Assembly: GCA_020744425.1 (NCBI GenBank)
Contig: JAGMUV010000044.1
Location: 248,001-312,000, forward strand
Source of the DNA: Dactylonectria macrodidyma
Lineage: Eukaryota; Ascomycota; Sordariomycetes; Hypocreales; Nectriaceae
Length of the DNA stretch: 64,000 bases
Direction: 5' to 3'
In this document: piece by piece, positions 52,505 through 62,516 of the stretch
How positions within the stretch are numbered: the stretch's first letter is position 1
How the letters are laid out: every line of letters starts with the position of its first letter
The notes under the pieces: model-generated
What the model was told of the DNA's origin: nothing
The model's database searches: none
What the model saw: only the letters and a program-made list of their open reading frames with translations
Program-made: the position numbers and the translations under genes

Positions 52505-53880
52505 GAGACAAAGGAGCACTCGGGGCCAGCTTTTTCTTCAAGAGGGGCGAAGGGGACAGTGGCAAAGCAGCACGCTTCTTCACCACTATCGCCGCCCAGC
52601 TGATCTACAAGCACCCTCACTTGGCCCAGCGCGTTGGAAACGCGATCGAGGACGACCGCTCTATTGCCGACAAGGCTCTGCAAGGACAGTTCGAGAAACT
52701 TATCCTACAGCCCCTGAAGGAGGTTGATGTGGACCCAAAGACTGCCAAGACGATTGTGGTTGTGGTTGACGCCCTCGACGAGTGTGACGGCGAAGAGGAT
52801 GTCAGAGTACTCATACATCTCCTTTCACAGGCGACAAGCCTGACTTCAGTCCATCTAAGATTTTTCATAACCAGCAGGCCGGAGCTCCCCATTCGCCTCG
52901 GCTTCAAGAAGATATATGGCAGGTATCAAGATCTGATTCTCTATGAAATTCTCGAGTTGATCATCGAACATGATATATCAGCATTCCTGGAGTTCCGACT
53001 AGAAGAGATCCGAATCGATTACAATGACTCAGTCACAGCGGATCGGCATCTACCTTTAGATCGGCCCGGCCAAACGATGGTCAGGAAACTCGTCGAGATG
53101 GCCGTTCCACTATTTATTTTTGCTGCAACCGCTTGCCGGTTCATTAGCGACCGCAAGCTTAGCCCCCCGCATAGGCAGCTTACGAAGATTCTTAAGTATC
53201 AGACTGAAGAGATGACCAAACTTGACGTGACGTATTCCCCGGTCTTAGACCAGTTGCTTATTGACCTGACCAAGCCGGCTAAGGACAGAGTAATCAGGGA
53301 ATTCTAGGATATTATCGGTTCTATTATTATTCTCGCTACACTGCTATTAACGGCTGGTCTATCTTGCCTACTCAGGATTAATAAGGCAGATATTGACAAT
53401 AGGCTGGATCTACTCCATTCAGTCTTAGATATACCGTCCAATGTAAATAATCCTATAAAACTCTTCTACCTATCGTTCTAGGACTTTCTCCTTAGTGATG
53501 AGTGCAATACACACTAGTTTTAGGTTAATGAGAGGGCGACCCACGAGAAGCTGGCAACTAGATGTCTTTATCTGCTTATAAGTAACGATAATCTTAAGAA
53601 AGATATCTGTAGCCTATAAATACCCGGAAGGCTTTGAGAGGACGTTAACAAAGGAACGATCAATAGCTACTTACTATCAGAGGTTTAATATATATGCCTA
53701 CACTTAGTATATTACTTAAAGGGCGGCAGAGTTATACTTTATAATAGGCACTAAGCGCTTTAATTCCTTTAGTACTACTTCCTCTACTAGCTTAAAGCGT
53801 TAAGTCTTATTAGCAGGATATCAGAGAGTATCAGGCTTATAAATAAGTTATAGAGCCTAGTTTATATAAGTCACTTCTAA
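52505..53880 (+). pseudogene. NACHT-domain relic of an NLR-like gene (first part)
   Basis: The plus frame begins inside the NACHT domain: 'LGASFFFKRGEGDSGKAARF', 'TTIAAQLIYKHPHLAQRVGN', 'LILQPLKEVD', 'TIVVVVDALDECDGEEDVRV' (Walker B), 'SVHLRFFITSRPELPIRLGF'. It stays open to 53307, then continues with RIP-type stops through 'ATLLLTAGLSCLLRINKADI', 'FYLSF*DFLLSDE', 'THEKLATRCL' and 'ALSLISRISESIRLINKL'. The N-terminal effector domain and Walker A P-loop are missing, cut at the junction with the CorA relic. Typical of HET-NACHT-WD40 or Helo-NACHT-WD40 genes. Not functional. Confidence 0.75.
53867..53880 (+). repeat. 14-bp duplication flanking an insertion (left)
   Basis: 'taagtcacttctaa' here and at 54984-54997. 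The coding frame of the NACHT gene can be read directly from the first copy into the sequence after the second. Confidence 0.7.
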
Positions 53881-54983
53881 CGCTGTTAAAACCGCTGTTC
53901 GGACTTTTGTTTCTGCACTACTGCGTTCCTCGTTACTACGTTTCTATACAGTCACGTGTTTGCATTGCTTGAGTTGTTATAAAACGAAGGACTCGATTGA
54001 TTGGTCGACCTAGTTACAGATAGACTCTTATCCCTCCTCCCTTATATTAGTAGAACCTCCCTCTATTACATCTTTCTATCGTTCTCAATCCTTTTGCGTA
54101 TTAATAATAGCCACATTGCCTATAACTTACATTATCTACCCTTCGTTAATATTAGCTAGTAACTTAAGGAATACTATTTCTTCTAGAGATATTTTAGTTA
54201 CTAGCTTTACTACTAGTTATCTTAAGAAGTATCGTTCATTTTTAATCCAGTTCTTAAATCATTAGTTACTTTTAAAGAGGCGCAGTCTTAAGAATACCTC
54301 GGTCTCAAAGATTACTAAGGCGACTCACTTACTATTAGAGAGTCGCTAGGTCTTAATAGTTCTGGTTTCCTTAAGACCACAATCTGCTACTACAGCCTTT
54401 AGCTTATTAAGGGTTTCTATATCCTTACTAAGCTCAGTATCTAGTTTATATATAGAAAGAGCATAGCGGCTGCTGAAACCTGAGTTGCTAGGAGCGTGGA
54501 GTATGTTGCGCTAGACGTTCATTGTGGTGTTCGTTGTGGGTCGGTTAGATCGCGAAGAGTTGGTCTCTGATGAGTTGAATTGCGATCTGGAATTGTAAAG
54601 AGGTAATTGAATTGCGACGTGATTGGAATTGCGACGAGCTTAGAATGCGACGAATGCAGAGCCCTCACGGGGCTTTTATCGCATGACGATTTTGCCTTCC
54701 GACATCTAGCTTTTCTGTCTAGCTTTTCTGTCTAGCTTTTCTGTCCAGCTTTTCTATCTAGCTTTTCTGTCTAGCTTTTCTAGTAACGCATCTCAAAGGG
54801 TTGAATAGGACAGTAAGGCTTGCACCCTGATGCAGTAGAAACTCTAGTCATTCTGAGTTGCTGTTGCCTTGGGCTTGGGTTTTGGGCCCTCATACTGTTA
54901 TTCGCTATTGGTTGTATTTTTTTTTTGACTGTTTAACCTCTGGCCCCTCTCTGAGTGTGCGCTGCTAAGGACTATAACCTCAA
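53881..54983. mobile_element. 1.1-kb insertion of unclassified type
   Basis: Interrupts the NACHT-WD40 relic and is bounded by a 14-bp duplication. The minus strand near 54200-54480 encodes 'YALSIYKLDTELSKDIETLN' and 'KLKAVVADCGLKETRTIKT', a coiled-coil-like stretch. It holds the 13-bp tandem array at 54706-54783 and a poly-T run at 54919. No LTRs or terminal inverted repeats are visible; a target duplication of 14 bp fits a LINE-like or other target-primed insertion better than an LTR or TIR element. Confidence 0.5.
54706..54783. repeat. 13-bp tandem repeat, about six copies
   Basis: 'ctagcttttctgt' is repeated about six times, with two units changed at one or two bases by transitions ('ccagcttttctat'). 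Confidence 0.85.
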
Positions 54984-54997
54984 TAAGTCACTTCTAA
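54984..54997 (+). repeat. 14-bp duplication flanking an insertion (right)
   Basis: Second copy of 'taagtcacttctaa'; see the left copy at 53867. Confidence 0.7.
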
Positions 54998-55703
54998 AGC
55001 TATACGCTAGTATTTACTAAGATAAATTATTTAGTTCAATAATAGTACTAAAGTCTTACGGTTTTTTTATAATACGAAGCGTTTTATTCTTAACTGCTGC
55101 TCAGCTATTAACTAAGCGCCCCTCCAGCTCTACTGCTCAGCACTTGTCTTTGCTTTAAAGAGAAGCGTTATTCGAGAGACATTTGAGGAACACATAAGCT
55201 AGATAACGATAAAACCGATAATAGAACATAATTAGAACCCTTGCTTGCAAACGATCGACCACGGCGACTTCGTCAACTCGGTCGCGTTCTCTAGCGACGG
55301 CGGGCGGCTCGCGTCGGGGTCGTACGACAAGACGGTCAAGATTTGGGACGCGGCGACGGGGGCGCTGTAGCGCACGCTCGAGGTTGGCGCAACAACTCAC
55401 AGTTTATCATTCGACGCCACTGGCTCGTACGTGCTCACTGAACTGGGCCCTACGCAGCTAAGTCTGAGTCAAGCTCAAGCTGAAGTCCAGGCTGGAGACA
55501 GGACTCGATCCAGTACTGCGACCCAGCTTCAGCCCGAGCCCCAAGCTCAGTCACATAATCAAGCTATAGATAAACCACAATCGTATGGCTACGGTCTGAG
55601 CCCTGATAAGGTCTGGATCTAGTGGGATTGGCATAACATGCTCTGGCTTCCTCCCGACTACCGGCCCTCCGCCTCGGCCATATCGCCCTCCACCGCGACG
55701 ATT
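54998..55703 (+). pseudogene. NACHT-WD40 relic, WD40 part
   Basis: Continues the frame: 'SYTLVFTKINYLVQ' with many stops, '...LVFA..', then one fairly clean WD40 unit '[20 protein letters not shown]', '[16 protein letters not shown]', then 'ATTHSLSFDATGSYVLTELG' and the terminal block 'YGYGLSPDKVWI*WDWHNML' with 'WLPPDYRPSASAISPST'. Sequence near 55260-55375 has kept high GC, unlike its flanks, which suggests it escaped RIP, perhaps by being divergent. Only one WD40 repeat remains. The gene ends where an LTR-like fragment starts at 55704. Confidence 0.7.
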
Positions 55704-55882
55704 GCCAGGGCCCATATCCTTGCGGCTGTGCCGCAAGACGTACTAGGCTCGTGCGCGCCAGGGATGAGAAATCGTTCCACAGCTCAGGGGCATTTAGGAA
55801 CTTCTTTCTTTCTTTTTCATCTTTGATGTAAATAGCATGCTGGACTAGATAGCTGGAATCCAGCTACTAGAGGCTGTTCACA
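55704..55882 (+). repeat. LTR-like fragment, inverted partner at 57826
   Basis: About 179 bp beginning 'gccagggcccatatccttgc' and ending 'gaggctgttcaca'. The reverse complement of 57826-57999 matches it nearly throughout; the partner extends the start to 'TGTCACGGGCCAGGG', like the gypsy LTR end at 28701. The pair is inverted, so they are separate insertions or fragments, not two LTRs of one element. Confidence 0.65.
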
Positions 55883-56093
55883 CTAATATAATGTCTGTAG
55901 ACCTATAATGAAAATGCGCTTTGCTGGTCCGCTGCGGCCCCGCTGCTTTATTTGCATCTATTGAAAAGCGGAAAAAAATCCAGGTAATCTACGCCGAGGT
56001 ACATGGAGCAATGTACTGCCGGGCGGGATGTCCATGCCGCTAGCCCATTTCGACACTTGCGTGGTGGATTTTGGGGTTTTGCAACAGTCACCG
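55883..56093. other. Short unassigned stretch
   Basis: No feature recognised apart from normal-composition DNA between two repeats. Confidence 0.3.
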
Positions 56094-56354
56094 CTATCCC
56101 TTTGACTGTGGTAAGGCTACACTTACGCTAGTGACAAGGATTCAAACCAACGAAAAAGAGAGTAAGACGAGGTACAAGAGATCCCACCTATTTTATGAGG
56201 CGCGAGAAGTCACGGCTGTTAGAGATCTATATCGAAATACATAACCCTCCGTATAGCCACCTAGCCTTTCGAAGTCAACCAGCGTACCGCTGATCTTCCG
56301 GGCCTCTATGGGGAGTATGGGTCAAGTGTAGCCTTACCACAGTCAAAGGGATAG
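56094..56354. repeat. Element with perfect 31-bp inverted repeats
   Basis: Arms 56094-56124 and 56324-56354 are perfect inverted copies ('ctatccctttgactgtggta...' and its complement). Similarity continues imperfectly outward (about 56081 and 56367: 'gcaacagtcaccg' vs the complement of 'gcagttgcc'). Interior ~200 bp, non-coding. MITE-like. Confidence 0.75.
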
Positions 56355-56410
56355 CCTGCCGTAGCAGTTGCCAAAACTGGACTAACTCTCAAGCTCGAGG
56401 AAGGCCAAAG

Positions 56411-56710
56411 ATGAAAGGCGCCGAGTTGCCACCTGACCTTCCGTGGAGAGAAGGCATTCTTTGTCAGCGGTTTTTTTCGTCTAGAGCGGCTAGCGGGTGG
56501 TTCGAGGTCAGCCGGAAGCTGGCAGGATACGCATCCGCGCGGAAGCCGACCAAGTCGACAGGCGTCAGCCAGTCACTGCGAAGGGCTGATCTTGCTCCAG
56601 AAACGCGCGCGCATCTTTATGAGGTGCTAGAACGTGAAAATGAGTATCTGGATGTGGAAAATCAGCCACGTGTATATACAAGGGAGATGATCAAATTCAA
56701 CCCGGCCTAG
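56411..56710 (+). CDS. Hypothetical 99-residue frame, possible helicase-associated fragment
   Basis: ATG 56411 to 56710. The protein begins 'MKGAELPPDLPWREGILCQR' and contains 'CQRFFSSRAASGWFEVSRKL'. A 'CQ(R/T)FFP...G..(W/Y)FEV' motif is one I recall from the zinc-binding (DUF3505-like) region of telomere-linked RecQ helicase genes and Orsellinic-cluster D proteins. If right, this is a fragment without the helicase domains, now open by chance. It lies among MITEs. Moderate-to-low confidence. Confidence 0.35.
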   Translation: MKGAELPPDLPWREGILCQRFFSSRAASGWFEVSRKLAGYASARKPTKSTGVSQSLRRADLAPETRAHLYEVLERENEYLDVENQPRVYTREMIKFNPA

Positions 56711-57825
56711 ACGCCTGTTGTTTCTCCTTAAAGAACAAAAGCTAGAAACGGCCTTGGTTTTCGTAGCACTGCTCGAGTGCCTTTTGGCCAGTTTCCAAAG
56801 CAACTCCAGGCATGGATCCGCCGTGGATTGCCCCTCTCCGGAGAAAGATAAGACAGCGTCGATCCATTGCCGTTTTTGGTTTTGATGTAAACCCTATCAA
56901 AGACCCAAAAACGGCCTGCTTGGCTGGTTTTAGCCACAACAGCCCCGTCGTAGAGGTGGAGTCTTATAAGCAAGGCAGATTTGAGCACACGCTAGACAGG
57001 GGCCCAGCGGCGGGCAGCTGACCACGTAGCCCTGGAGACACAGGGCCATCGGGCCTTCAGTGACACTTGTGACAGACTGACAAATGCAGGCGAGCAACCC
57101 GAGAGCCAAGAAGGCGTCTGTCCAGCTCGGCGAGTCACTTAGCGGTGCGAGAGGGAATTGTGGCAGGGCAGTGTGGGGACCGGATGGAGAATCATTGGCT
57201 GTAGTATCTTGCCTAAGTCGTGAGGTGACACGGAAGGTCGTAGCAGTGGGTAGCTGAAAGTGTATCGCTTGCCCCGCTGCCCCAACATCAAATCGTAGTA
57301 GGGCAGACCGGCCCGCTCCGTGCAGATCGCTCAGAGCCGACTAGATCATCTATCTACGTTATCTATTCGCCCTCAAAGGAAAAAAAATGCTGCTGCATTG
57401 TAGGTGTTGGTAGTGACCGAGATTCCTGCCTTGCCTCACACAATATGAAAACAGTTACTTGTCTACCTGCAGCAGCCAAGGTGGATAAAACCGGCAAGAT
57501 GCGGTATTTTTCTTAACTAACGTTGCTAGAATGCATTGACCGATTGCTGCCTGATACTCAAACATGCAGCCACACCAAAACAGCCATGCACTTTGCCATC
57601 CGAACTGCACTTTGCTTTGGTCGACCCGAGGTGGCTTACTGGAAGGTTGCAGGGGCAGGTAGTCAAATATAGTACCTTTAAAGGAGGCCCGAGCGGTGAT
57701 CAGTGATCACACGACTCTCTTTATGTTATTCAAGACGTGCATCATGACAGGGCATTGGGTTCGGGAAAGGAGGCCATTCCGTCGTTTTTCAGCCTGACAT
57801 TTCTTAGTGTTGTGGATCATTAGAC
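56711..57825. other. Non-coding stretch between fragments
   Basis: About 1.1 kb without a gene. A minus-strand and plus-strand frame pair at 56728-57021 are overlapping and not convincing. No repeat recognised. Confidence 0.35.
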
Positions 57826-57999
57826 TGTGAACGGCCTCTAGTAGCTGGATTCCAGCTATCTTGTCCAGCATGCTATTTACATCAAAGATGAAAAGAAAGA
57901 AGTTCCTAAGTGCCCCTGAGCTGTGGAACGATTTCTCATCCCTGGCGCGCACGAGCCTAGTACGTCTTGCGGCACAGCCGCAAGGATATGGGCCCTGGC
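57826..57999 (-). repeat. LTR-like fragment, inverted partner of 55704
   Basis: See 55704-55882. On the minus strand it starts 'TGTCACGGGCCAGGGCCC' (from 58008) and ends 'GGCCGTTCACA'. This copy lacks one 'tttc' unit present in the other. Confidence 0.65.
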
Positions 58000-58083
58000 C
58001 CGTGACATAGAGAGGATTGAGGCCAGACGTAAGTGGGGCACTAACCACAACAGCGCATCCGCGATTACGGATGTATAAATCTA

Positions 58084-58301
58084 ACGTACTTGATAAGCGA
58101 GGGACGCATACAAGCGAGCGACGCAGTGAGATTTTTACCTTAAATCGCAATTTTAAAATAATTCTTAAAAATTCAAACTAAGCCTAAAATAGCTAAAATT
58201 TTAACCCTAGCTTATTTATAATATACATTATATTTAAGAACTTTTTTAGGCTATATATGTGCGTCGCTCGCTTGTATGCGTCACTCGCTTATCAAGTACG
58301 T
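58084..58301. mobile_element. Tc1/mariner-type MITE with TA target duplication
   Basis: 218 bp with ~44-bp terminal inverted repeats: 'acgtacttgataagcgagg...' at the left and its near-perfect complement at the right, ending '...aagtacgt'. It is flanked by 'ta' on both sides (58082-58083 and 58302-58303), the target duplication of Tc1/mariner transposons. AT-rich non-coding interior. Only one mismatch or so between arms, so it is recent or protected from RIP. Confidence 0.85.
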
Positions 58302-58568
58302 TATATTAACCTGACTTCTCCTGTTTTGATATGATTTAGTATTGCTTTAGCGGGCTGCTATAGTGGGATGTGGAACTTTAAATCTGACCCTTCCTCCTGC
58401 ACTGACCATTCCTTGTAATCCACTTTCGACGTCATCTATCAATTGTACTGTAAACGTCAACCTGGTTGCACTCCTTCAAATGGGGTTTCTGCTTTTTATA
58501 TGAAATAGGCGATATGTCCTCAAAGTTGCCTTTTGATATGTCTTTTTTACCTATTTTAACAGCCGGAT

Positions 58569-58708
58569 TCTAATAGAACTCTACGTCCTCGATTTTAAAA
58601 GAACTCTACCCCCTGTCATTAATAGCGCGGTTTCCATTTGTATGGATTTTAAAAGAACTCTTCGAACAGTTCTTGCACACATTCCTGAGTAGTAGGGCAG
58701 GAAAATCG
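58569..58708 (+). repeat. Dispersed repeat R3, copy 2
   Basis: Matches 21896-22032 in block order with three 'gaactct' words. Followed within ~50 bases by the Helitron helicase fragment. Confidence 0.55.
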
Positions 58709-58740
58709 TACCCATCCTTCCAGTCACGCGTGATTTCCTA

Positions 58741-59031
58741 GTGGGCAACGAGACTTGCGCTCGCACGCAGTTTCCCCTGATCATGGCATTTGCTATCACT
58801 GTTCACAAATGCCAGAACCTAATGAAGGATCAGATAGTTACTGACCTCGCTACACGCGACTTCCAGGCCGGTATTAGTTATGTTGCTGTCTCACGAGTTA
58901 CCTCGCTGCAAGGCCTACTCCTTGAGGCGCCTTTCGATCGTCAGAGCCTGTATAACCACACGCCCACGGAAGGTTTATATGCCTGCGTTTCATACGTGCT
59001 GCGTTTGTGGCTAACTATACGGCAGGGATGA
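58741..59031 (+). pseudogene. C-terminal fragment of a Helitron/PIF1-like helicase
   Basis: The frame reads 'TQFPLIMAFAITVHKCQNLM', then 'VTDLATRDFQAGISYVAVSR' and 'VTSLQGLLLEAPFDRQSLYN'. This is the end of the PIF1-type helicase of fungal Helitrons ('..PL.LAFA.TVHKSQG.T...V.DL....F..G.SYVAVSRV..L.GL..E..F'). In motif V/VI 'VHK(S)QGLT' has become 'VHKCQNLM', so the activity would be impaired. Only the last ~95 codons remain, without an ATG in context. Confidence 0.65.
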
Positions 59032-59856
59032 AGACGCGCCTTGCTAACTAACAACACCGTCAGGCTCAACAGCTGACCGATCCGCCGTATCCACCACGCT
59101 ACATTGACTAAACGATGTGTTACTATAAGCTAGGGAAAGGGGAGGTTTGACACCCGGTATATAGTTAGATTGGGCCTGTCAGGAAGCGTGAGAGGTAACA
59201 AACTCCCTTACTGCAGGTTTGGAGTGGTTTAACAGCTGGTTACCCGCCGCAAGAGAAAGGGGGGTTTTAGGGGGTCCTCCTAGGAGAGTTGAATTGTAGA
59301 TATACGATATTTACCTTTCGGGCTGGATATTCAGCCGTTAAGTCTCTTGCCTTGGCAACTTAACGGGTGTTCGAAGTATTTTACTTTCACTATGCGATTT
59401 CTTGCCCCTGATGTAAAATAATAAAGCAGTTATGTGTTTTCTTCGTACGCGTCCCTATATGTTGATGTTAGTTGTTAATAACATAAGTGCATTTTGCCTG
59501 AAGATCCGCCAGCCAATACGGACGATATATTGCCAATATGGATAACCTTATATTATTGTGATGCGAATATATCGCGGAGGTCACATAAAGTGAGGTTATC
59601 ATGTAGATGTAGAAAGATGGATGACGAGCTAAGACTACAGTTGAGGACGGGAGTAGTCTCCTTCCTCACGTGATGTTACATATAATGCCAGTCTTAAGCA
59701 CCAGGCCCAAGATTGGTTCTTCACGTATCATATTGTATTGTCATAATATCACAACCTGCGTATTATATTGGTATAATGTCATAAAACGCATATTGTATTG
59801 TACGTATTGCAATATATTGTTTTATTGTCATATTATTAGCAACACTGCCTCTTGTC
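59032..59856. other. Downstream of Helitron fragment
   Basis: May contain the rest of the Helitron 3' end, but no clear hairpin plus CTRR terminus was found. 59325-59365 holds a short imperfect hairpin ('gttaagtctcttgccttggcaacttaac'-like, in pieces). Some near-repeats of 'tattgtattgt' at 59725-59830. Confidence 0.3.
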
Positions 59857-60480
59857 CTACATCATCACACACCTTCTGCGTCCAGGTGGTGGTGGCCGTC
59901 CTAAACCAGCAGAGATTCGGACTTCAACTAATTCTTCCCGCCACGGATGTCCCAGACCCACCGCCGGCCAGTCAGCAAAGTCTCTCGCATTCATATCAGC
60001 TCCATTCGCGACCAGCATCCGTGCCACCGCCCTCTGTCGTGCATCCACTGCCAGTTGCAGCGCCGTCTGCTCATTTTGGTCCTCCATTTTGACACCAGCA
60101 CCACTCTGGAGCAGCAGCTTGACCAACGCCTCGTGCCCTTTCTCTGCCGCCCACAGCAGTGGAGTCCGCCCTTCGTATGTTGTCTCTGCGGGCTTGTAGC
60201 TCAGATCAGAGTATGTTGTATAACCAATAGTCGGGCAAACTTGAACGTTGGCATCGGCTCCTTTGTCTAACAGCTTTTGGGCTGTCTCGATCCGCCCGTG
60301 GTATGCCGCCCAGATCAACGCCGAGCTACCATGGTGTTTGACATGGTTTTCATACAGGTAATCGGAGAGTAAATTGTGCAGACGCGCATTCGTTCGCGCA
60401 AGTGCGCTGATGTCCCTCTCCAAGTCTAAGGTTTCAGCGATATAAGCTAATAATTCATTGGGCAGATCCAGAAGCAACAT
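59857..60480 (-). CDS. F-box-like / ankyrin-repeat protein
   Basis: From ATG 60480 to the stop at 59857, 207 residues (frame extends upstream to 60567 but the F-box begins at 'MLLLDLPNELLAYIAETLDL'). Residues 1-45 resemble an F-box ('LPNELL..IAETLDLERDISALA'); residues ~52-175 hold three ankyrin repeats ('SALIWAAYHGRIETAQKLLD', 'RTPLLWAAEKGHEALVKLLL', 'QTALQLAVDARQRAVARML'). F-box-ankyrin proteins are common fungal adaptor candidates linking SCF ubiquitin ligases to targets. The C-terminal ~30 residues are Arg/Pro-rich and may be intronic or frameshifted. Moderate confidence in the end. Confidence 0.75.
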   Translation of the reverse strand: MLLLDLPNELLAYIAETLDLERDISALARTNARLHNLLSDYLYENHVKHHGSSALIWAAYHGRIETAQKLLDKGADANVQVCPTIGYTTYSDLSYKPAETTYEGRTPLLWAAEKGHEALVKLLLQSGAGVKMEDQNEQTALQLAVDARQRAVARMLVANGADMNARDFADWPAVGLGHPWREELVEVRISAGLGRPPPPGRRRCVMM

Positions 60481-62516
60481 TTTAGACTGTTCAAAGGTGT
60501 CAACCTGGCAAAGGGGAGGCGTGCTTGGCTGCTTTATATATTGCGGAAACCCCGCGGTACAGAGCATGCACTGGCGACGAAGGTGATGGGGAGAGAAGTT
60601 GTGGATTTAAATCTGCGGCGGCTCAGTCGCCACCACCCCCACCTTAGCCAAGTGCAGTAATCAGCCAGCAATCGCGGCACAGAGGTAGTTTCCATTGGTA
60701 GAAGCATCCCCATCCTTCCCATTCCATACCGGGAATGGTGGGCTTATGGCTTGTGCTGCAGGTAGCGGGAACAGAATGCTGCCCTCAGAGCGGCTTAGGG
60801 CATGACGAGAATATGTTGCAAATCGCTCTTGGCCGCCGTTGATCGCAGTAGGACAGAACATTGCTCACCAGGTCCGATAATGCAAGCCACACACCATGCG
60901 TATAGCGGTGTACTGGCCTTCGCATCGTCCTGCTGATCACCTCGTAGATGCATTCCTTTGGAGAGCTACCTTCACATAAACTGCGCAAAATAATCTTGCG
61001 CAGATTGAAGTGACGGGAGATAGTCAGTCCCAAGCATGTAATTGGCGTGGATGTAGGTACCCATTGAACGGCTCACGTTGAGATACCAGCACGAGCTGGA
61101 GGAAAAACTAGATGCCAGGAAGAGGCAGTCAGGGACGCTGATTATGCCCGAGTTTGTCCGAGGGAGCTGAGCACTGCCGATCGTTTCCCGCGGTTTGGTG
61201 ATCGACATTGATGAGGCTTAGGAGCTATTGATTGTTGGCAGCCAAAGCATCCCTTTTGGACGATGCCTGCATCGGCACTCACCCTATTCGAGTGATGGGT
61301 GGTGCATTATGCAGGAATCAGGCTGTGTACGCCCACACAACCCAACAAACTACGGACGCGGTTGCACATGCGGGCGTTTGTACACGTTGGTGCGTGACTC
61401 GTGAGCGTAGGACGCTGGCATTTCGCCATCCCTTCACCAGGCCAGGTGCTCCTGGCGCCCATGGAATTCACCGGTGCCATTTCTTGGGCAGCGGAGAATA
61501 CACGCGACAACTTCGCACAAGCAAAGGAAACAGCACATGGTAATGTCTCTACGGTCTCCGTGATACGGGTGCAAAGACGCACACACACACACGCACAATT
61601 TATTACGCCGGGTGGCTTCCCGCTAATAGGGCACTATTACTATGTTACATGTCCATTTCCCAAGCTTTGTCTTGATCTCCTACAAAGCAAAGACACACAA
61701 ACACAAAGAAAGAATTTGCGTTCCAGTCGAAGGTGTGTCTCCCCGCTTGTGCTCCACCCTTACACCCAACACACGCTAGCGCGTCGTCACCCGCCAACGC
61801 AACTTCGCGCATTGATGTTCGCCACAATCGCGGGCTCCTGCAATTTCACGCACATACGCAGGTAGGTACAGTAACGACCGCGACGAAGGTCGCCAATTCA
61901 ATGTTAAATGCTTTTCCGCACGAACGATATTTATGGGTCCTGTGGCTTGTGACAGTGCGAAGATATCTGTATCATGACGTACTCTTACAAGGCGACACTA
62001 CCGTTTCTGCCCCTCCAGTTTTGGCTGATGGAGGGTAATGCACTGCAAGTTGCTGCGCTCTGCCGAGCTGAGAGGGCACGTGTCCACATTGTTGGCACAT
62101 GAATCTCCACTCAAGGATCGGCCAATGGTTAACTTAGCTGGTTGGCTCGCTTGCCTGGAAAATTGTTCCTCCACCCATTACCTAGAAAGCCATCAAGTAC
62201 CAGCCGGACTGGTGACGGTGGAGGTGAGAGCGATAAAAACGAATTAAGCAACGCTAGAGACGGGCCGTCCCGCTTGAAATATAGAATTTACGTCCCATAT
62301 CATCAATCTCTTGCCTTAAGATCTTGTGTGATGTGGGTGTTGAGCAGCTCGCAATGTTATGTGAGGTGGTACATAATCCTAACCCAATTAGAATGGAGAT
62401 CACACAGGCAGCCACCGCACAGCCTCGCTAACCCCTCATCTACTTTCAACAGTCAAGATCAAAGATATTTAACAATAACTCAAGAGAACAGAAGCACGTG
62501 GGTTTACTGCCTGACC
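60481..62516. other. Intergenic, no convincing gene
   Basis: Two kilobases. Minus-strand frames at 60661-61208 have coding-like patches ('RRPVHRYTHGVWLALSDL') that might be exons of an unrecognised gene, but I could not join them. A short (AC)n run at 61574. Confidence 0.35.

Noticed and set aside
60661..61208. Three adjacent minus-strand frames that could be exons
   Set aside because: No acceptable donor/acceptor set joins them and no domain is recognised; left as unassigned.
62142..62516. Upstream in-frame extension of the STAND-type N-terminal exon
   Set aside because: The 125 upstream codons lack any similarity; the family N-terminus starts at ATG 62517.
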